A stretch of 64,000 nucleotides of DNA from an uncultured Cohaesibacter sp. (GCF_963666525.1 NZ_OY762905.1:1364001-1428000); one strand, 5' to 3'; shown: positions 34,165-44,733, counted from the stretch's first letter. Translations and numbers: made by a program. Notes: a model not told the origin generated them from the letters alone.

Positions 34165-34203
34165 ACAAAAAAGGGCAGAAGCCGGTTGCCCGCTCCTGCC
34201 CTT
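34165..34203 (-). terminator. rho-independent terminator after pyrE
   Basis: Minus-strand stem AAGGGCAG / CTGCCCTT followed by TTTTTTG. Confidence 0.85.
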
Positions 34204-34231
34204 ATATCATGGGTCAATCCGTCCGGCCGTT

Positions 34232-34942
34232 TCAGCCCTTCTGGGGAACCGCCGTGATCTCGGTGACACCACCATGTTCGCCGGACCATTTGAGTGGCTC
34301 GTCAAGGAACCGCTCCACTCCTTCAAGGGTCTTGGTGTCGAAGTAATTCTCAGCCTTGGCGACGGCCAGCACATCGCGCCAAGTGGCCAGATAATGCAGG
34401 TTGAGATTGATCTTCTTCATGTTTTCCAGAGCTTCGGGGAAAATATCGTAATAGAAGAGAACAATCGTATCATTCACCTCGGCCTCGGCCTTGCGCATGG
34501 CTTCAACGAAATTGATCTTGCTGCCACCATCCGTGGTCAGATCTTCCACCAGCAGCGCCCGCTTGCCTGCGATGGGAGCCCCTTCGATCTGGGCGTCGCG
34601 GCCGTAACCCTTCGGCTTCTTGCGCACATAGTTCATCGGCAGGGCCAGTTTGTCGGCGATCCAGGCTGCAAAGGGAATGCCGGCAGTTTCACCACCAACA
34701 ACCACGTCAACCTTCTCGAAGCCGATGTCACGCATGACGGTTGCTGCACAGAATTCCATCAGCGCATTGCGAACGCGCGGATAGGAAATCAATTTGCGGC
34801 AGTCGATATAGGTCGGGCTGGCAATGCCTGATGCCAGCTTGAAGGGCTCATCGGTGCGAAAATGCACAGCCTTGACTTCCAGCAACATCTTGGCCGTCAG
34901 TTCGGCCATCAGCGCGCGATCAGGAAAAGAAGAAGTAATCAT
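34232..34942 (-). CDS. pyrE: orotate phosphoribosyltransferase
   Basis: Type I phosphoribosyltransferase (236 residues) that forms orotidine monophosphate from orotate and PRPP. The PRPP-binding loop is [17 protein letters not shown] (seen as [14 protein letters not shown]), and [14 protein letters not shown] and [15 protein letters not shown] are typical. The ATG at 34942 is preferred. The dihydroorotase gene ends 38 bases upstream, so the two pyrimidine-synthesis genes form an operon. Confidence 0.94.
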   Translation of the reverse strand: MITSSFPDRALMAELTAKMLLEVKAVHFRTDEPFKLASGIASPTYIDCRKLISYPRVRNALMEFCAATVMRDIGFEKVDVVVGGETAGIPFAAWIADKLALPMNYVRKKPKGYGRDAQIEGAPIAGKRALLVEDLTTDGGSKINFVEAMRKAEAEVNDTIVLFYYDIFPEALENMKKINLNLHYLATWRDVLAVAKAENYFDTKTLEGVERFLDEPLKWSGEHGGVTEITAVPQKG

Positions 34943-34980
34943 CAGGACATCCTTTGAGAGGTGCGAACCGACCCAGCGGC

Positions 34981-36048
34981 TCAAGCGTTAACGGCTTCAT
35001 AGCGCCAGAACAGGGGGAAACCGGGATCGAAGACAACCACTTCGTCCCCGTCGACGGAGACCCGCGCCTCATAGGACAGAGGGTCTTCGCCTTTGAACAA
35101 ACGGATACGGGCCTCGTTGGCCGCAAGACCATAGAAGGCCGGACCATTGAGGGACATGAAGGCCTCGAGCTTGTCAAGCGCCCCGTCCTGTTCGAAGACA
35201 TGGGCAAGACAGTTCACCGTATTGCTCGCGTTGAAGACACCGGCGCAGCCACAGGCGCATTCCTTGGCAGACTTCATGTGCGGAGCCGAGTCGGTGCCCA
35301 GAAAGAAGCGCGCATCACCTGAGGTGGCCGCAGCCCGCAGGGCAAGACGGTGCTTTTCACGTTTGGCAACCGGCAGGCAGAAATAGTGCGGCTTGATGCC
35401 GCCGACCAGAATGGCGTTGCGATTGATGATCAGATGATGGGTCGTGATGGTGGCGGCGGTCCTGTCCCCGGCCCCCTTGACGAAGTTGACCCCGTCTTCC
35501 GTGGTCACATGTTCCATCACGATGCGCAAGGACGGGAAGCGCTCGCGGATCGGCGAAAGCACACGTTCGATGAAGACAGCCTCACGGTCGAAAATGTCGA
35601 TGTCGGCATCGGTCACCTCGCCATGCACCAGCAAGGGTATATCGATTTCGCTCATTTTCTCCAGCACCGGATAGACCGCTTCGATCGAGCGGACGCCGCT
35701 GTCGGAGTTGGTCGTTGCCCCCGCCGGGTAGAGCTTCAGAGCCTTGATCAGACCGTATTTGGCCCCGAGTTCCACATCAGCAGGGTCCGTGCCCTCGGTC
35801 AGATATAGCGTCATCAGCGGCTCGAAATCATGCCCTTCGGGCAACGCCGCCATGATCCGCGCCCGATAGGCCTCGGCATCGGCTGTCTTGACCACCGGCG
35901 GCACCAGGTTGGGCATGATGATCGCACGCCCGAAATGGGCACTGGTGTGCGGCAGAACAGCCTTGAGCATCGCACCATCGCGCAGATGCAGATGCCAGTC
36001 ATCAGGACGGCGAACAATGAAATCGGTTGAGCGGGAGTTCGAACTCAT
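34981..36048 (-). CDS. pyrC: dihydroorotase (class II)
   Basis: Zinc amidohydrolase (355 residues) that closes carbamoyl-aspartate to dihydroorotate. The metal site starts with HLHLRDG near residue 19; the carboxylated lysine is in [29 protein letters not shown] and LGTDSAPH follow. GGAGG precedes the ATG. Followed by pyrE. Confidence 0.95.
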   Translation of the reverse strand: MSSNSRSTDFIVRRPDDWHLHLRDGAMLKAVLPHTSAHFGRAIIMPNLVPPVVKTADAEAYRARIMAALPEGHDFEPLMTLYLTEGTDPADVELGAKYGLIKALKLYPAGATTNSDSGVRSIEAVYPVLEKMSEIDIPLLVHGEVTDADIDIFDREAVFIERVLSPIRERFPSLRIVMEHVTTEDGVNFVKGAGDRTAATITTHHLIINRNAILVGGIKPHYFCLPVAKREKHRLALRAAATSGDARFFLGTDSAPHMKSAKECACGCAGVFNASNTVNCLAHVFEQDGALDKLEAFMSLNGPAFYGLAANEARIRLFKGEDPLSYEARVSVDGDEVVVFDPGFPLFWRYEAVNA

Positions 36049-36139
36049 GGGGGGCCTCCATGGGATTGCAAATTCGCGCTATCTTTAGCAGCATTTCGCA
36101 AAAAATGCCTAGAGCATATTGTCGGAAAAAATCGAAAAA

Positions 36140-36172
36140 TGAAAAAGCCCGGACAGAAAGCCGTCCGGGCTC
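36140..36172 (-). terminator. rho-independent terminator region between araB and pyrC
   Basis: AGCCCGGAC pairs perfectly with GTCCGGGCT around 8 bases. On the minus strand it is followed by TTTTTCATTTTT and ends the transcript from araB, 33 bases after its stop. Confidence 0.85.
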
Positions 36173-36205
36173 GTCAATTTCAGACAAATCGGCAGGAAAC
36201 ACCGA

Positions 36206-37834
36206 TCATCCCTTGGCCAGATCACCAGCAAAGGCACCAATGCGCTTGTAGTCTTCATAAATCGCATTGTAGAGCTTGTGCTTTTCGGGATCGGGAACAA
36301 AACTCTTCTCGATCGGGCTCAGCATGGCAGCCTTGGCCTTGTGAATGTCTTCATAGGCTCCGGCAGCCGTGGCAGCAAAAATGGCCGCTCCGCGGGCGCA
36401 GGCCTGATCGGACAGCACCACATCAACCTGACGGTTCATGACATCGGCACAAACTTGGGAAATGAAGTTCGATTTGCGGGCGATACCGCCGATGGCGACA
36501 ATGCTCTTGACCTGAACACCCTGATCCTCGAACCGCTCGACGATGGCACGGGACCCATAGGCTGTTGCCTCGATGAGCGCCCGATAGATCGAGGGAGCCG
36601 TCGAGCCCAGATGCAGGCCAGCCAATATGGCCTTCACCGTCTGGTCGGCATCCGGCGTGCGACGGCCATTGAGCCAATCAAGCGCCCGCTCACCATAACC
36701 ACCCGGCGGCAGCTCGGCAGCTTCCTTTTCCAGCTCAGGCAGCAGCGACCCGGCCTTGCCGCGGCCATTGCGCCCCCACTGCAGCAGACGCTCGAACCAT
36801 GCGAACACGTCGCCAAACGAGGACTGGCCGGCTTCAAAGCCGATGAAATCAGGCAGAACGCTGCCCGGCACCTGACCGCAGATCCCCTGAACAAGAGTGT
36901 CCTGAACTTCTTCTGGTGGAGCCACGAGAATATCGCAGGTCGACGTGCCCATCACGCGCACCAGCGAATAGGGCTCGATGCCGGCGCCCACTGCACCCAT
37001 GTGGCAGTCAAAGGCACCAACGGCAATCGGAATGCCCGCGTTGAGACCGAACCGGCCAGCCCAATCGGACGACAGCGTACCGGCGACCTGATCGCTGGTC
37101 TTGGTTTCGCTGTAAAGCGGCGTGGTCAGATTGCCAAGGCATGGATCGAGAGCCTGCAGCCATTCGCGGCTCGGCAGTCCACCGAACTCGGGATGCCACA
37201 ACGCCTTGTGGCCAGCAGCGCAGCGCGAGCGCACGATCTTGGCAGCATCCGTCACGCCGGACAGCACGGCTGGCACCCAGTCACACAGCTCGACCCAGTT
37301 GGCAGCAGCGCGGAAAACGGTCGGGTTGCGCCGACCGACATTGAGGATCTTGGCCCAGTACCATTCGGACGAATAGATGCCGCCAACATATTTGGTATAG
37401 TCAGGGAACTTGCCGGAATGGCAGAGATCGTTGATCTCCTGCGCCTCGGCAACGGAGGTGTGATCCTTCCAGAGGATACACATCGCATCCGGGTCTGTGG
37501 AAAATCCATCCTTCAGTGCCAGCGCAGTACCGTCTGCCGTTACTGGCATTGGCGAAGAGCCGGTGGTATCGACACCAATACCGATCACATTCGGCTGTTT
37601 GTCCAGTGCAGCGACAGCTTCGCGCACGGCAGACACCATCGATTCCAGATAGTCTGAAGGATGCTGGCGAAACTGCTGGCGAGCGGGATCGCAGAATTTC
37701 CCCTCGGCCCAACGGGGGTAATTGGCAACGGCAGAGGAAAGCTCTTCCCCATCGGCGACCCGAACAACCACGGCCCGCACACTATCCGAACCAAAGTCGA
37801 GACCAAGAACACAGTTGTCACTGGTTGCACTCAT
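36206..37834 (-). CDS. araB: ribulokinase
   Basis: FGGY-family kinase (542 residues) that phosphorylates L-ribulose. The N-terminal LGLDFGSDSVRAVVV is the ATPase fold start; GIGVDTTGSSPMPVT and GIPIAVGAFDCHMGAVGAG (as GIPIAVGAFDCHMG) are ribulokinase-like, with MGTSTCDILVAP. GGGAGGACAAACGA is before the ATG. It is divergent from the AraC regulator, and the araA and araD genes are nearby but on separate transcription units. Confidence 0.93.
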   Translation of the reverse strand: MSATSDNCVLGLDFGSDSVRAVVVRVADGEELSSAVANYPRWAEGKFCDPARQQFRQHPSDYLESMVSAVREAVAALDKQPNVIGIGVDTTGSSPMPVTADGTALALKDGFSTDPDAMCILWKDHTSVAEAQEINDLCHSGKFPDYTKYVGGIYSSEWYWAKILNVGRRNPTVFRAAANWVELCDWVPAVLSGVTDAAKIVRSRCAAGHKALWHPEFGGLPSREWLQALDPCLGNLTTPLYSETKTSDQVAGTLSSDWAGRFGLNAGIPIAVGAFDCHMGAVGAGIEPYSLVRVMGTSTCDILVAPPEEVQDTLVQGICGQVPGSVLPDFIGFEAGQSSFGDVFAWFERLLQWGRNGRGKAGSLLPELEKEAAELPPGGYGERALDWLNGRRTPDADQTVKAILAGLHLGSTAPSIYRALIEATAYGSRAIVERFEDQGVQVKSIVAIGGIARKSNFISQVCADVMNRQVDVVLSDQACARGAAIFAATAAGAYEDIHKAKAAMLSPIEKSFVPDPEKHKLYNAIYEDYKRIGAFAGDLAKG

Positions 37835-37885
37835 TCGTTTGTCCTCCCTGTCATTATAGCGCCAACGCGTGCAAAACGCTGTCCC

Positions 37886-37915
37886 TATGGATAATTCTCC
37901 TCAAACTCATCCATA
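37886..37915. promoter_or_regulatory. candidate AraC operator between araB and araC
   Basis: TATGGAT and ATCCATA form a perfect 7-base inverted repeat with 16 bases between them. The left arm extends to TATGGATAATTCTCC, which matches TATGGATTATTTTGC (41685) upstream of araD and TATGGATTATTCAGC (46110) upstream of chvE. Confidence 0.5.
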
Positions 37916-37932
37916 ACACAGCTTTTCATTTC

Positions 37933-37960
37933 TGTAGATTTCGTCTACAATATGGACGAT
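37933..37960. promoter_or_regulatory. second operator-like element upstream of araC
   Basis: TGTAGATTTCGTCTACA (37933-37949) has perfect 6-base arms, and TATGGACGAT follows at 37951-37960. The latter resembles a further AraC half-site. Confidence 0.35.
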
Positions 37961-37995
37961 CCTGATATTTCACAATGCAGCATCAGGCTAGAGAC

Positions 37996-39036
37996 ATGGA
38001 CGATCACTCTTATTTCGATCCTGCCCAAGATCCGCAGGTCCAGAGAATATTCAACAAGCTTTCCTATCGCAGTTCAATCAAGAACTACGACAAGGAAGTC
38101 GCTGCCCTGTTTCCGGGTTTCGAGTTCGGAATCAGACTGGTCGCCGGGATCACCCCGATCGAGAAGGGAGGTCCGCTCGACTTCCATATCGACCGGCCCA
38201 ACGGCATGCATGGCTGGATCATCAACCTGACCGTCGACGGTCAGGGAAAGCTGTTCGATGGCAAGAATACAACGATTCTGAGCCCCGGAGACCTTGCTCT
38301 CTTCCCGCCGGATGCCCAGCATTTCTATGGCCGCAACCCCGATGCCGACAAATGGTGGCACCGCTGGATCTACTTTCAGCCGCGCGCCTTCTGGAAGCCC
38401 TGGCTGGAGTGGGATGAGGCGGTCAATGGCGTCTATATCATGCGCCACAAGGACGAAAGCCGCTTCAGCGAGCTGTTCCGTCTGTTCGTGGAAGTGGAGA
38501 AATGGGCAGGCCTTTCCGACAGCCTTTCAGCCGACCTTGCCTTCAACCGACTGGAACATATCCTGCTATTTTGCGCAAGATTGAACAGGGCCGAAAAGAA
38601 GTCCAACATCGAGATCGATGAGCGCGTTCTCGCCGCCTGTACGCTGATTTCCAACAATCTGGACAAACCGCTGACAGTCAACGAAATCGCCAATCACGTC
38701 TGCCTTTCGCCTTCGCGCCTGTCCCATCTGTTTCGCAAATATATCGGCACCGGCATTGTCCAGTGGCGTGATGGCCAGCGCATCCAGTATGCCATGCAGG
38801 TTCTGCGCGTTTCCAACGTGCCCATCAAGGCCCTCTCCCAGATGGTCGGCTACGATGATCCGTTGTATTTTTCACGCGTCTTCCGGCGCCATACCAACAT
38901 GAGTCCGCGCACCTTCCGCGAGCGCAGCCTGTCAATGATCGTCCGCTCCGAGGGCGAAAAGATCGATGACGCACTGGACAAGGCAACAGCAGTCTTTGCC
39001 GCCGAAGTGCCTCTGCCGAAAACTTCGGGATTGTAA
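37996..39036 (+). CDS. araC: AraC family transcriptional regulator of arabinose genes
   Basis: This 346-residue regulator has an N-terminal cupin-like sugar-binding domain (about 30-160; HGWIINLTVDGQGKLFDGK and FPPDAQHFYGR resemble AraC's arabinose pocket) and a C-terminal double helix-turn-helix (about 220-320; CLSPSRLSHLFRKYIGTGIV, MVGYDDPLYFSRVFRRHTNM). The ATG at 37996 has AGG at a suitable distance; an ATG at 37975 would add seven residues. It is divergent from araB. E. coli AraC is 292 residues, so this one is longer at the C-terminus. Confidence 0.9.
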   Translation: MDDHSYFDPAQDPQVQRIFNKLSYRSSIKNYDKEVAALFPGFEFGIRLVAGITPIEKGGPLDFHIDRPNGMHGWIINLTVDGQGKLFDGKNTTILSPGDLALFPPDAQHFYGRNPDADKWWHRWIYFQPRAFWKPWLEWDEAVNGVYIMRHKDESRFSELFRLFVEVEKWAGLSDSLSADLAFNRLEHILLFCARLNRAEKKSNIEIDERVLAACTLISNNLDKPLTVNEIANHVCLSPSRLSHLFRKYIGTGIVQWRDGQRIQYAMQVLRVSNVPIKALSQMVGYDDPLYFSRVFRRHTNMSPRTFRERSLSMIVRSEGEKIDDALDKATAVFAAEVPLPKTSGL

Positions 39037-39104
39037 CCACACCCCAATCAGGCGCGGCCTTGCCCAAAGGCCGCAGCCACCCCATCCTAACCTGAAACAG
39101 AGAC

Positions 39105-39136
39105 AAAAAAGCCCGACCAGTTTCCTGGCCGGGCAA
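39105..39136 (-). terminator. rho-independent terminator after araA
   Basis: Minus-strand stem GCCCGGCCAG / CTGGTCGGGC (one G-U) with a GAAA loop, then TTTTTTG. Confidence 0.92.
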
Positions 39137-39162
39137 GGTTTCATGTGACCTTTGGCTCTACC

Positions 39163-40680
39163 CTAGACGCGAATGCCTTTGGCAAGATGCCAGTAGACCT
39201 CATTCATGCGCAGAGACTGCTTGAAGTCGGGCAGCGTGGTCGTTTCGTCAATCATGGCCAGTTCGATGCCAGCGATGGTGGCAAAGTCCTCAAGCATTTC
39301 AGCTGTTACATCATAGCTATAGGCTGTGTGATGGGCACCACCGGCCAGGATCCAGGCCGCACAGGCAGTCTTGAAGTCCGGTTTGCACTGCCAAACGGCA
39401 CGGGCCACAGGCAGCTTGGGCAGGTCCGGATGATCAACAGCCGTTACGGCATTGGCGATCAGACGGAAGCGGTTGCCCATGTCAACGAGGCAGGCGTTGA
39501 CTGCGTTGCCCTTGACAGAATTGAAGACCAGACGCACCGGATCGGCCTTTCCGCCAATACCCAGAGCATGAATCTCGACCCTAGGCTTGCTTTCGGCGAT
39601 GGTCGGGCAGACCTCAAGCATATGAGCGCCCAGAACCAGTTCCTGGCCCGGCGTGGCAATGTCATAGGTGTAGTCTTCCATGAAGGAGCAGGCACCGCTC
39701 TTGCCATGCCCCATGACCTTGAGAGCACGCACGAGAGCCGGGGTTTTCCAGTCGCCTTCACCTGCGAAGCCGAAACCCTGCTCCATCATTCTCTGAGGAG
39801 CAAAGCCGGGCAGTTGCTGCAGGCCATGCAGGTCTTCAAAGGTATGGGTGAAACCTTTGTAGCCACCTTCCTTGAGGAATGCGGAAATCGCCAGTTCCTG
39901 CCGCGCAGCATCCAACAAGGAGGCTCGTTTGGTGCCACCGGCCTGAAGCTCAGGCACCAGTTCATACTGGTCGTCGTAGGAAGCTGCCAGCGCCTCCACT
40001 TCAGCATCGGAGAACTCGGCCATCTTGGCAACAAGATCGCCAACGGGCCAGTAATCGACCTTGAAGCCGAAGGCCATTTCGGCAGAAACCTTGTCGCCAT
40101 CAGTCACTGCAACGTTGCGCATATTGTCGCCGAAACGGCAGATCCCTGCGCCCTGCCAGTCATCCCAGGCACGAGCGGCGCGCATCCAGCTGTCAATGCG
40201 CTCGTGCACGTCCGGATCGCTCCAGTGCCCGACAACGACCTTGCGGCCAAGGCGCATGCGGGTATGCATGAAGCCGGCTTCACGGTCGCCATGGGCGGAC
40301 TGGTGCAGGTTCATGTAGTCCATATCAATGGAGTCCCAAGGCAGGGCCGCATTGAGCTGGGTGTGCAGATGCAGAACCGGCTTGGTCAGCGCATTGAGAC
40401 CACGGATCCACATTTTGGCTGGCGAGAAGGTGTGCATCCACAGGATCAGACCACCGCACTCGGGGTCGGCAGAGGCGCGACGGCAGACATCGGCAATTTC
40501 CTCACCGGTGGTGGCAACGGTCGCAAACTCGATAGGCAGCACCAGGCGTCCGTCTTTTGTAAGCCCTTCGACAACCTTGCGCGCGTCGTCTGCAACTTCG
40601 GCCAGGGTTTCCGGGCCGTAGAGGTGCTGCGAGCCGCACACAAACCAGAATTTCAACGGTTTCAAACCAAACATTTCCAT
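39163..40680 (-). CDS. araA: L-arabinose isomerase
   Basis: Isomerase (505 residues) that converts L-arabinose to L-ribulose. Hallmarks are the N-terminal [17 protein letters not shown] (inside residues 10-26), [39 protein letters not shown] (20 residues) and [14 protein letters not shown]. Length matches E. coli AraA (500). GAAAGGG precedes the ATG. The gene sits between araC and araD and has its own promoter region (about 40680-40770) and terminator. Confidence 0.96.
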   Translation of the reverse strand: MEMFGLKPLKFWFVCGSQHLYGPETLAEVADDARKVVEGLTKDGRLVLPIEFATVATTGEEIADVCRRASADPECGGLILWMHTFSPAKMWIRGLNALTKPVLHLHTQLNAALPWDSIDMDYMNLHQSAHGDREAGFMHTRMRLGRKVVVGHWSDPDVHERIDSWMRAARAWDDWQGAGICRFGDNMRNVAVTDGDKVSAEMAFGFKVDYWPVGDLVAKMAEFSDAEVEALAASYDDQYELVPELQAGGTKRASLLDAARQELAISAFLKEGGYKGFTHTFEDLHGLQQLPGFAPQRMMEQGFGFAGEGDWKTPALVRALKVMGHGKSGACSFMEDYTYDIATPGQELVLGAHMLEVCPTIAESKPRVEIHALGIGGKADPVRLVFNSVKGNAVNACLVDMGNRFRLIANAVTAVDHPDLPKLPVARAVWQCKPDFKTACAAWILAGGAHHTAYSYDVTAEMLEDFATIAGIELAMIDETTTLPDFKQSLRMNEVYWHLAKGIRV

Positions 40681-40712
40681 GCCCTTTCAATTTTCGACCG
40701 GCGTTTTCGCGC

Positions 40713-40736
40713 ATATGGTCTGGATATGTTTGCGCC
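40713..40736. promoter_or_regulatory. possible AraC half-sites upstream of araA
   Basis: TATGGTCTGGATATGTTTGC contains TATGG and GGATATG elements similar to those upstream of araB, araD and chvE. The match is partial. Confidence 0.3.
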
Positions 40737-40770
40737 AAGGATGCAAAGCCAAATTTCCTCCCCTTTGCGC

Positions 40771-40816
40771 AAAAAAGCGGTTCCGAGATGCTTAGGCATT
40801 CCCCCCTCGGAACCGC
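40771..40816 (-). terminator. rho-independent terminator after araD
   Basis: Minus-strand 11-base-pair perfect stem GCGGTTCCGAG / CTCGGAACCGC with a loop that can itself pair (ATGC/GCAT), then six T residues, 10 bases after the araD stop. Confidence 0.93.
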
Positions 40817-40825
40817 AAGAGTTGA

Positions 40826-41515
40826 CTATTTCTGGCCATACCAGGCGTTTTTGCCGTGTTTGCGCTCATAGTGATAATCGAGCACATACTGCTCCAGCGG
40901 CGGTATGGGATTGGAAATAGTGGCTGTGATGGTTGCCATGTGGGCGACTTCTTCCAGCACAACAGCATTGTGCACGGCGTCGTCGGCATTCTTGCCCCAG
41001 GCAAAAGGACCATGACCGGCAACCAGAACCATCGGAACCGCCACGGGATCAAGCCCCTTGAAGCGTTCAACAATAGCCTCGCCAGTCGTTGTTTCGTAAT
41101 CGCGATTGACCTGCTCTTCGCTCAGCGGCTTTGTGCAAGGCACCGGACCGGCACAATAATCGGCCTGCGTCGTGCCAAGACATGGAATTTCCCGGCGCGC
41201 CTGAGCCCAGGCGACAGCATGACGGGAGTGGGTATGCACCACACCGCCGATCTGCGGGAAAGCCTTGTAGAGTGTGGTGTGGGTCTTGGTATCGGAAGAC
41301 GGCTTCTTGCTGCCCCAGACAACATTGTTGTCCAGATCCACCACCACCATGTCATCGGCAGTCATGGCATCATAGGGCACTCCGGACGGCTTGATGACAA
41401 CCAACCCTTTTTCGCGGTCGATCGCACTCACGTTGCCCCAGGTGTAGATGACAACACCGCGATCATTCAGCTCGATATTCGCACGGAAAACTTCTTCTCT
41501 CAATTCTTTCAGCAT
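40826..41515 (-). CDS. araD: L-ribulose-5-phosphate 4-epimerase
   Basis: Class II aldolase-family epimerase (229 residues) giving D-xylulose-5-phosphate. The zinc ligands H-x-H are in GGVVHTHSRHAVAWAQA, and TWGNVSAID, KPSGVPYDAM and the C-terminal HYERKHGKNAWYGQ are typical of AraD. The ATG at 41515 has AGGAGGATATTCAG upstream; the open frame begins at 41632 but that extension looks non-coding. Confidence 0.94.
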   Translation of the reverse strand: MLKELREEVFRANIELNDRGVVIYTWGNVSAIDREKGLVVIKPSGVPYDAMTADDMVVVDLDNNVVWGSKKPSSDTKTHTTLYKAFPQIGGVVHTHSRHAVAWAQARREIPCLGTTQADYCAGPVPCTKPLSEEQVNRDYETTTGEAIVERFKGLDPVAVPMVLVAGHGPFAWGKNADDAVHNAVVLEEVAHMATITATISNPIPPLEQYVLDYHYERKHGKNAWYGQK

Positions 41516-41637
41516 CTGAATATCCTCCTCAACCGCCCCGATCGCGCCTAGCCGCTCACAATCGCAAGGCTTCCAGTCCAATTCTGCGTAAATCCGTCCC
41601 GCTGGCCTTCTCGCTCTCGCGTCAGAAGCCATCCAAA

Positions 41638-41699
41638 ATATGGACAGATATACCGAGAGCAGTTAGAGCCTATAAGGTTGTACTTATGGATTATTTTGC
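41638..41699. promoter_or_regulatory. candidate AraC sites upstream of araD
   Basis: ATATGGACAGAT at 41638-41649 and TATGGATTATTTTGC at 41685-41699 lie 120-185 bases before araD. The second matches the sites at araB and chvE. Confidence 0.45.
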
Positions 41700-41858
41700 T
41701 ATCCGCATCACCAATGTGATTGCTTGCTACAAGCACTTTTCGACTGCGAACGGACATGATCAAAACGCTTGTCAGATACGGTGCAGATCCAATCTGCCTT
41801 GCAGCTCATCTCGTGCTGCCCGATCTGCAACCCCGGGCACTGCTGCGTCCGGGAGGGA

Positions 41859-41882
41859 GTGGGCCTTGCAAGGCCCACTCGA
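41859..41882. other. perfect 24-base palindrome after gguB
   Basis: A perfect palindrome with 12-base arms (GAGTGGGCCTTG and its complement) begins 19 bases after the gguB stop. No T run follows on the minus strand. It may act as a 3' stabilising hairpin or a weak terminator separating gguB from araD. Confidence 0.6.
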
Positions 41883-41900
41883 TACCTGGTCGCCGGAAAC

Positions 41901-43115
41901 TTAACCGGCCTTCTTCTTGTTGTAGACGTCGAAGATAACGGCTGCGAGCAGAACGACACCCTTGATGACCTGCTGCCAGTCGATGCCGATGGACAGAATG
42001 GACATGCCATTGTTCATCACACCCATCAGGAAGGCACCGATGATCGCACCGGTCACGGTACCGACGCCACCCGTGGTCGACGCACCACCGATGAACACGG
42101 CGGCGATAACGTCAAGTTCGTAACCATAACCGGCTTTCGGAGTTGCCGTATTGAGGCGAGCCGCAAAGACCAGACCGGCGAAGGCGGCAAGAAGGCCCAT
42201 GTTGGCAAAGGTCAGGAAGGTCAGCCGCTCGGTGTTGACACCAGAGAGCTTGGCAGCCTTGACGTTGCCACCCAGAGCGTAGATCCGACGGCCAACCGTG
42301 GTCGAGGAGGTCAGGAAGCCATAGGCAGCAACCAGCACAGCCATGACGATGAGAACGTTCGGGTAGCCTCTGTAACCTGCCATGATGTAAGACAGGTAGT
42401 TGATGGCGAACACGATGAGCAGGTTCTTCAGCACGAAGAAGGTGAACGGTTCTTCAAGGTTGCCGAACTTGTCGCGTTCCTTACGGTCCTTCCAGCTTGC
42501 ATAGAGCAGAAAGACACTGAGAACGACACCCAGAACGATGGTCAGCATATGCGGGCGACCAACACCGAACAGGTCCGGAATGAAGCCCGAGCTGAGCTTC
42601 TGGAAGCCGGTCGGGAATGGCCCGATGGACTGACCGTTCAGCAAAGCCAGCGTGAGACCGCGGAAGCTCAACATGCCGGCCAGCGTGACGATGAAGGCCG
42701 GGATCTTGTAGTAGGCAACCCAGAACCCTTGCAGCGCACCGATGGCAACACCAACGATCAGGCAGATGATGATCGTTACGACGTAGTTCATCTCGTAATT
42801 GACGATCATCACCGCCGCGAGGGCGCCAACGAAGCCCATCACCGAACCGACCGACAGATCGATGTGACCAGCCACGATGACGAGCAGCATGCCAATCGCC
42901 ATGATGACGATATAGCTGTTCTGGAGAATGAGGTTTGTCAGGTTGAGCGGCTTCATCAGAATACCGTCGGTAACAACCTGGAAGAAGACCATAACGACGA
43001 TCAGCGCAATCAAAAGGCCATATTCACGTACGTTAGACTTCAGATAACTGGCGACGCTGGCGACTTGAGGGCCTTCGTCAGAATTTGCCGGAGACGGGTT
43101 TTCCACCTGTGACAT
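41901..43115 (-). CDS. gguB: sugar ABC transporter permease (GguB type)
   Basis: Ribose/xylose-type permease (404 residues) with about ten hydrophobic segments; GHIDLSVGSVMGFVGALAA, GMLSFRGLTLALLNGQSIGP and FIGGASTTGGVGTVTGAIIG are family motifs. It starts 4 bases after the ATPase stop. With ChvE and GguA it forms the multiple-sugar importer known from Agrobacterium, transporting arabinose, galactose and related sugars. Confidence 0.92.
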   Translation of the reverse strand: MSQVENPSPANSDEGPQVASVASYLKSNVREYGLLIALIVVMVFFQVVTDGILMKPLNLTNLILQNSYIVIMAIGMLLVIVAGHIDLSVGSVMGFVGALAAVMIVNYEMNYVVTIIICLIVGVAIGALQGFWVAYYKIPAFIVTLAGMLSFRGLTLALLNGQSIGPFPTGFQKLSSGFIPDLFGVGRPHMLTIVLGVVLSVFLLYASWKDRKERDKFGNLEEPFTFFVLKNLLIVFAINYLSYIMAGYRGYPNVLIVMAVLVAAYGFLTSSTTVGRRIYALGGNVKAAKLSGVNTERLTFLTFANMGLLAAFAGLVFAARLNTATPKAGYGYELDVIAAVFIGGASTTGGVGTVTGAIIGAFLMGVMNNGMSILSIGIDWQQVIKGVVLLAAVIFDVYNKKKAG

Positions 43116-43119
43116 TGTA

Positions 43120-44646
43120 TCAGCCTTTGTCCTTGATGATCATCCGCATGATTTTCTCTTGCGAAGCTTCCTGTGTCGGCATTTCACCAACGATTCTGCC
43201 CTCGTTCATGACGTAGATTCGATCCGTCATACCCAGCAACTCGGGCAATTCCGAAGAAATGAAAATGATACCCTTGCCCTCTTGGGCAAGCTGATTGATG
43301 ATCGTGTAGATTTCGTATTTGGCGTTCACATCGATGCCGCGCGTCGGTTCATCGAGGATGAGAACATCCGGGTTGGCAAACAGCCATTTGCTCAAGACGA
43401 CCTTTTGCTGATTGCCACCAGACAGGTTGACCACCTGCTGCATCAAACCGGAGCATTTGGTATTGAGCTTCTGCTTGTATTCCAGACCGACGCGGGTTTC
43501 CGCATTGTCGTCAATCACGATACCCTTCGACACACCCTCCAGATTGGAAAGCGTGGTGTTGACCTTGATGCTGTTTTCAAGCACCAGACCGTATTCCTTG
43601 CGGTCTTCGGTCACATAGGCAAGACCGTTTGCAACTGCCTTGTTGATCGTGCTGACATCGATCGGCTGACCGCGCAACTGAACTTCGCCCGAGATCTTCT
43701 GGCCATAGGCCCGACCGAAGATACTCATTGCAAGCTCGGTTCGCCCGGCGCCCATCAAGCCGGAAATCCCGACGATCTCGCCTGCGCGCACATTGAAATT
43801 GACATTGCGGATCAGATGACGATCTGCATGGATCTGATGATAGACGTTCCAGCCTTTCACCTCGAGCAGCATGTCGCCAATGTTGGGGGTCCGCTGGGGG
43901 AAACGATTGGTCAACTCGCGACCGACCATATCCTTGATGATCTTGTTTTCCATTTCCTCGGTCTTGTCGCAGTCCAGCGTGCTGACGGTCTGACCGTCGC
44001 GCAGGACCGTGATCTTGTCCGCAACCTTCACAACTTCATTGAGCTTGTGAGAGATCAGGATCGAGGAGATGCCCTTGCTCTTGAATTCCAGCAACAGCTC
44101 CAGCAGAGCCTCACTGTCTTTCTCGTTCAGGGAAGACGTCGGTTCATCGAGGATCAACAGCTTCACTTCCTTGGAAAGTGCCTTGGCAATTTCCACGAGC
44201 TGCTGCTGACCAGTACCGAGGTTCGTCACCAGAGTACCGGTTGGCTTGTTGAGCCCGACGATCTTGAGCAGCATTTCAGCTTCGGAATGAGCCACACGCC
44301 AATTGATGACGCCCTTCTTGGCCCGTTCGTTCCCAAGGAAAATATTCTCGGCAATAGACAGAAGCGGAACCAGAGCCAGTTCCTGGTGAATGATGATGAT
44401 GCCTTTTTCTTCGCTGTCGTGGATCCCGGCGAAGCTCTGGACCTCTCCCTTGTAGACGATGTCCCCTTCGTACGTACCGTGAGGATAAACGCCCGAGAGA
44501 ACCTTCATCAGAGTGGACTTGCCAGCGCCGTTCTCACCGACCAAGGCATGAATTTCACCTTCGCCGACAGTCAGGTTCACATCACTCAAGGCCTTTACAC
44601 CCGGAAAGGTCTTGGTGATTCCTCGCATTTCTAAGATGGTGTTCAT
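43120..44646 (-). CDS. gguA: sugar ABC transporter ATP-binding protein (GguA type)
   Basis: Duplicated ATPase (508 residues). The first half has Walker [10 protein letters not shown] (near 36-44) and Walker [16 protein letters not shown]. The second has a degenerate Walker [25 protein letters not shown] and [13 protein letters not shown]. This two-domain layout is typical of monosaccharide importers. GAGG lies before the ATG at 44646. It lies between chvE and gguB. Confidence 0.93.
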   Translation of the reverse strand: MNTILEMRGITKTFPGVKALSDVNLTVGEGEIHALVGENGAGKSTLMKVLSGVYPHGTYEGDIVYKGEVQSFAGIHDSEEKGIIIIHQELALVPLLSIAENIFLGNERAKKGVINWRVAHSEAEMLLKIVGLNKPTGTLVTNLGTGQQQLVEIAKALSKEVKLLILDEPTSSLNEKDSEALLELLLEFKSKGISSILISHKLNEVVKVADKITVLRDGQTVSTLDCDKTEEMENKIIKDMVGRELTNRFPQRTPNIGDMLLEVKGWNVYHQIHADRHLIRNVNFNVRAGEIVGISGLMGAGRTELAMSIFGRAYGQKISGEVQLRGQPIDVSTINKAVANGLAYVTEDRKEYGLVLENSIKVNTTLSNLEGVSKGIVIDDNAETRVGLEYKQKLNTKCSGLMQQVVNLSGGNQQKVVLSKWLFANPDVLILDEPTRGIDVNAKYEIYTIINQLAQEGKGIIFISSELPELLGMTDRIYVMNEGRIVGEMPTQEASQEKIMRMIIKDKG

Positions 44647-44733
44647 GTCAGCCTCAAGCAAACAGTCATTATTGTTCTTGAAGAACGGGATGGAGGGGGT
44701 GGAATGCTCCACGTCCCTCCCCCGGGAGGACCC

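Noticed and set aside
39145-40920. Very long plus-strand open frame across araA
   Set aside because: It is the antisense shadow of araA, a high-GC gene with biased third positions; composition is unlike a real protein and araA is unmistakable.
43159-44634. Long plus-strand open frame across gguA
   Set aside because: Antisense shadow of the ATPase gene; no protein family is recognisable.
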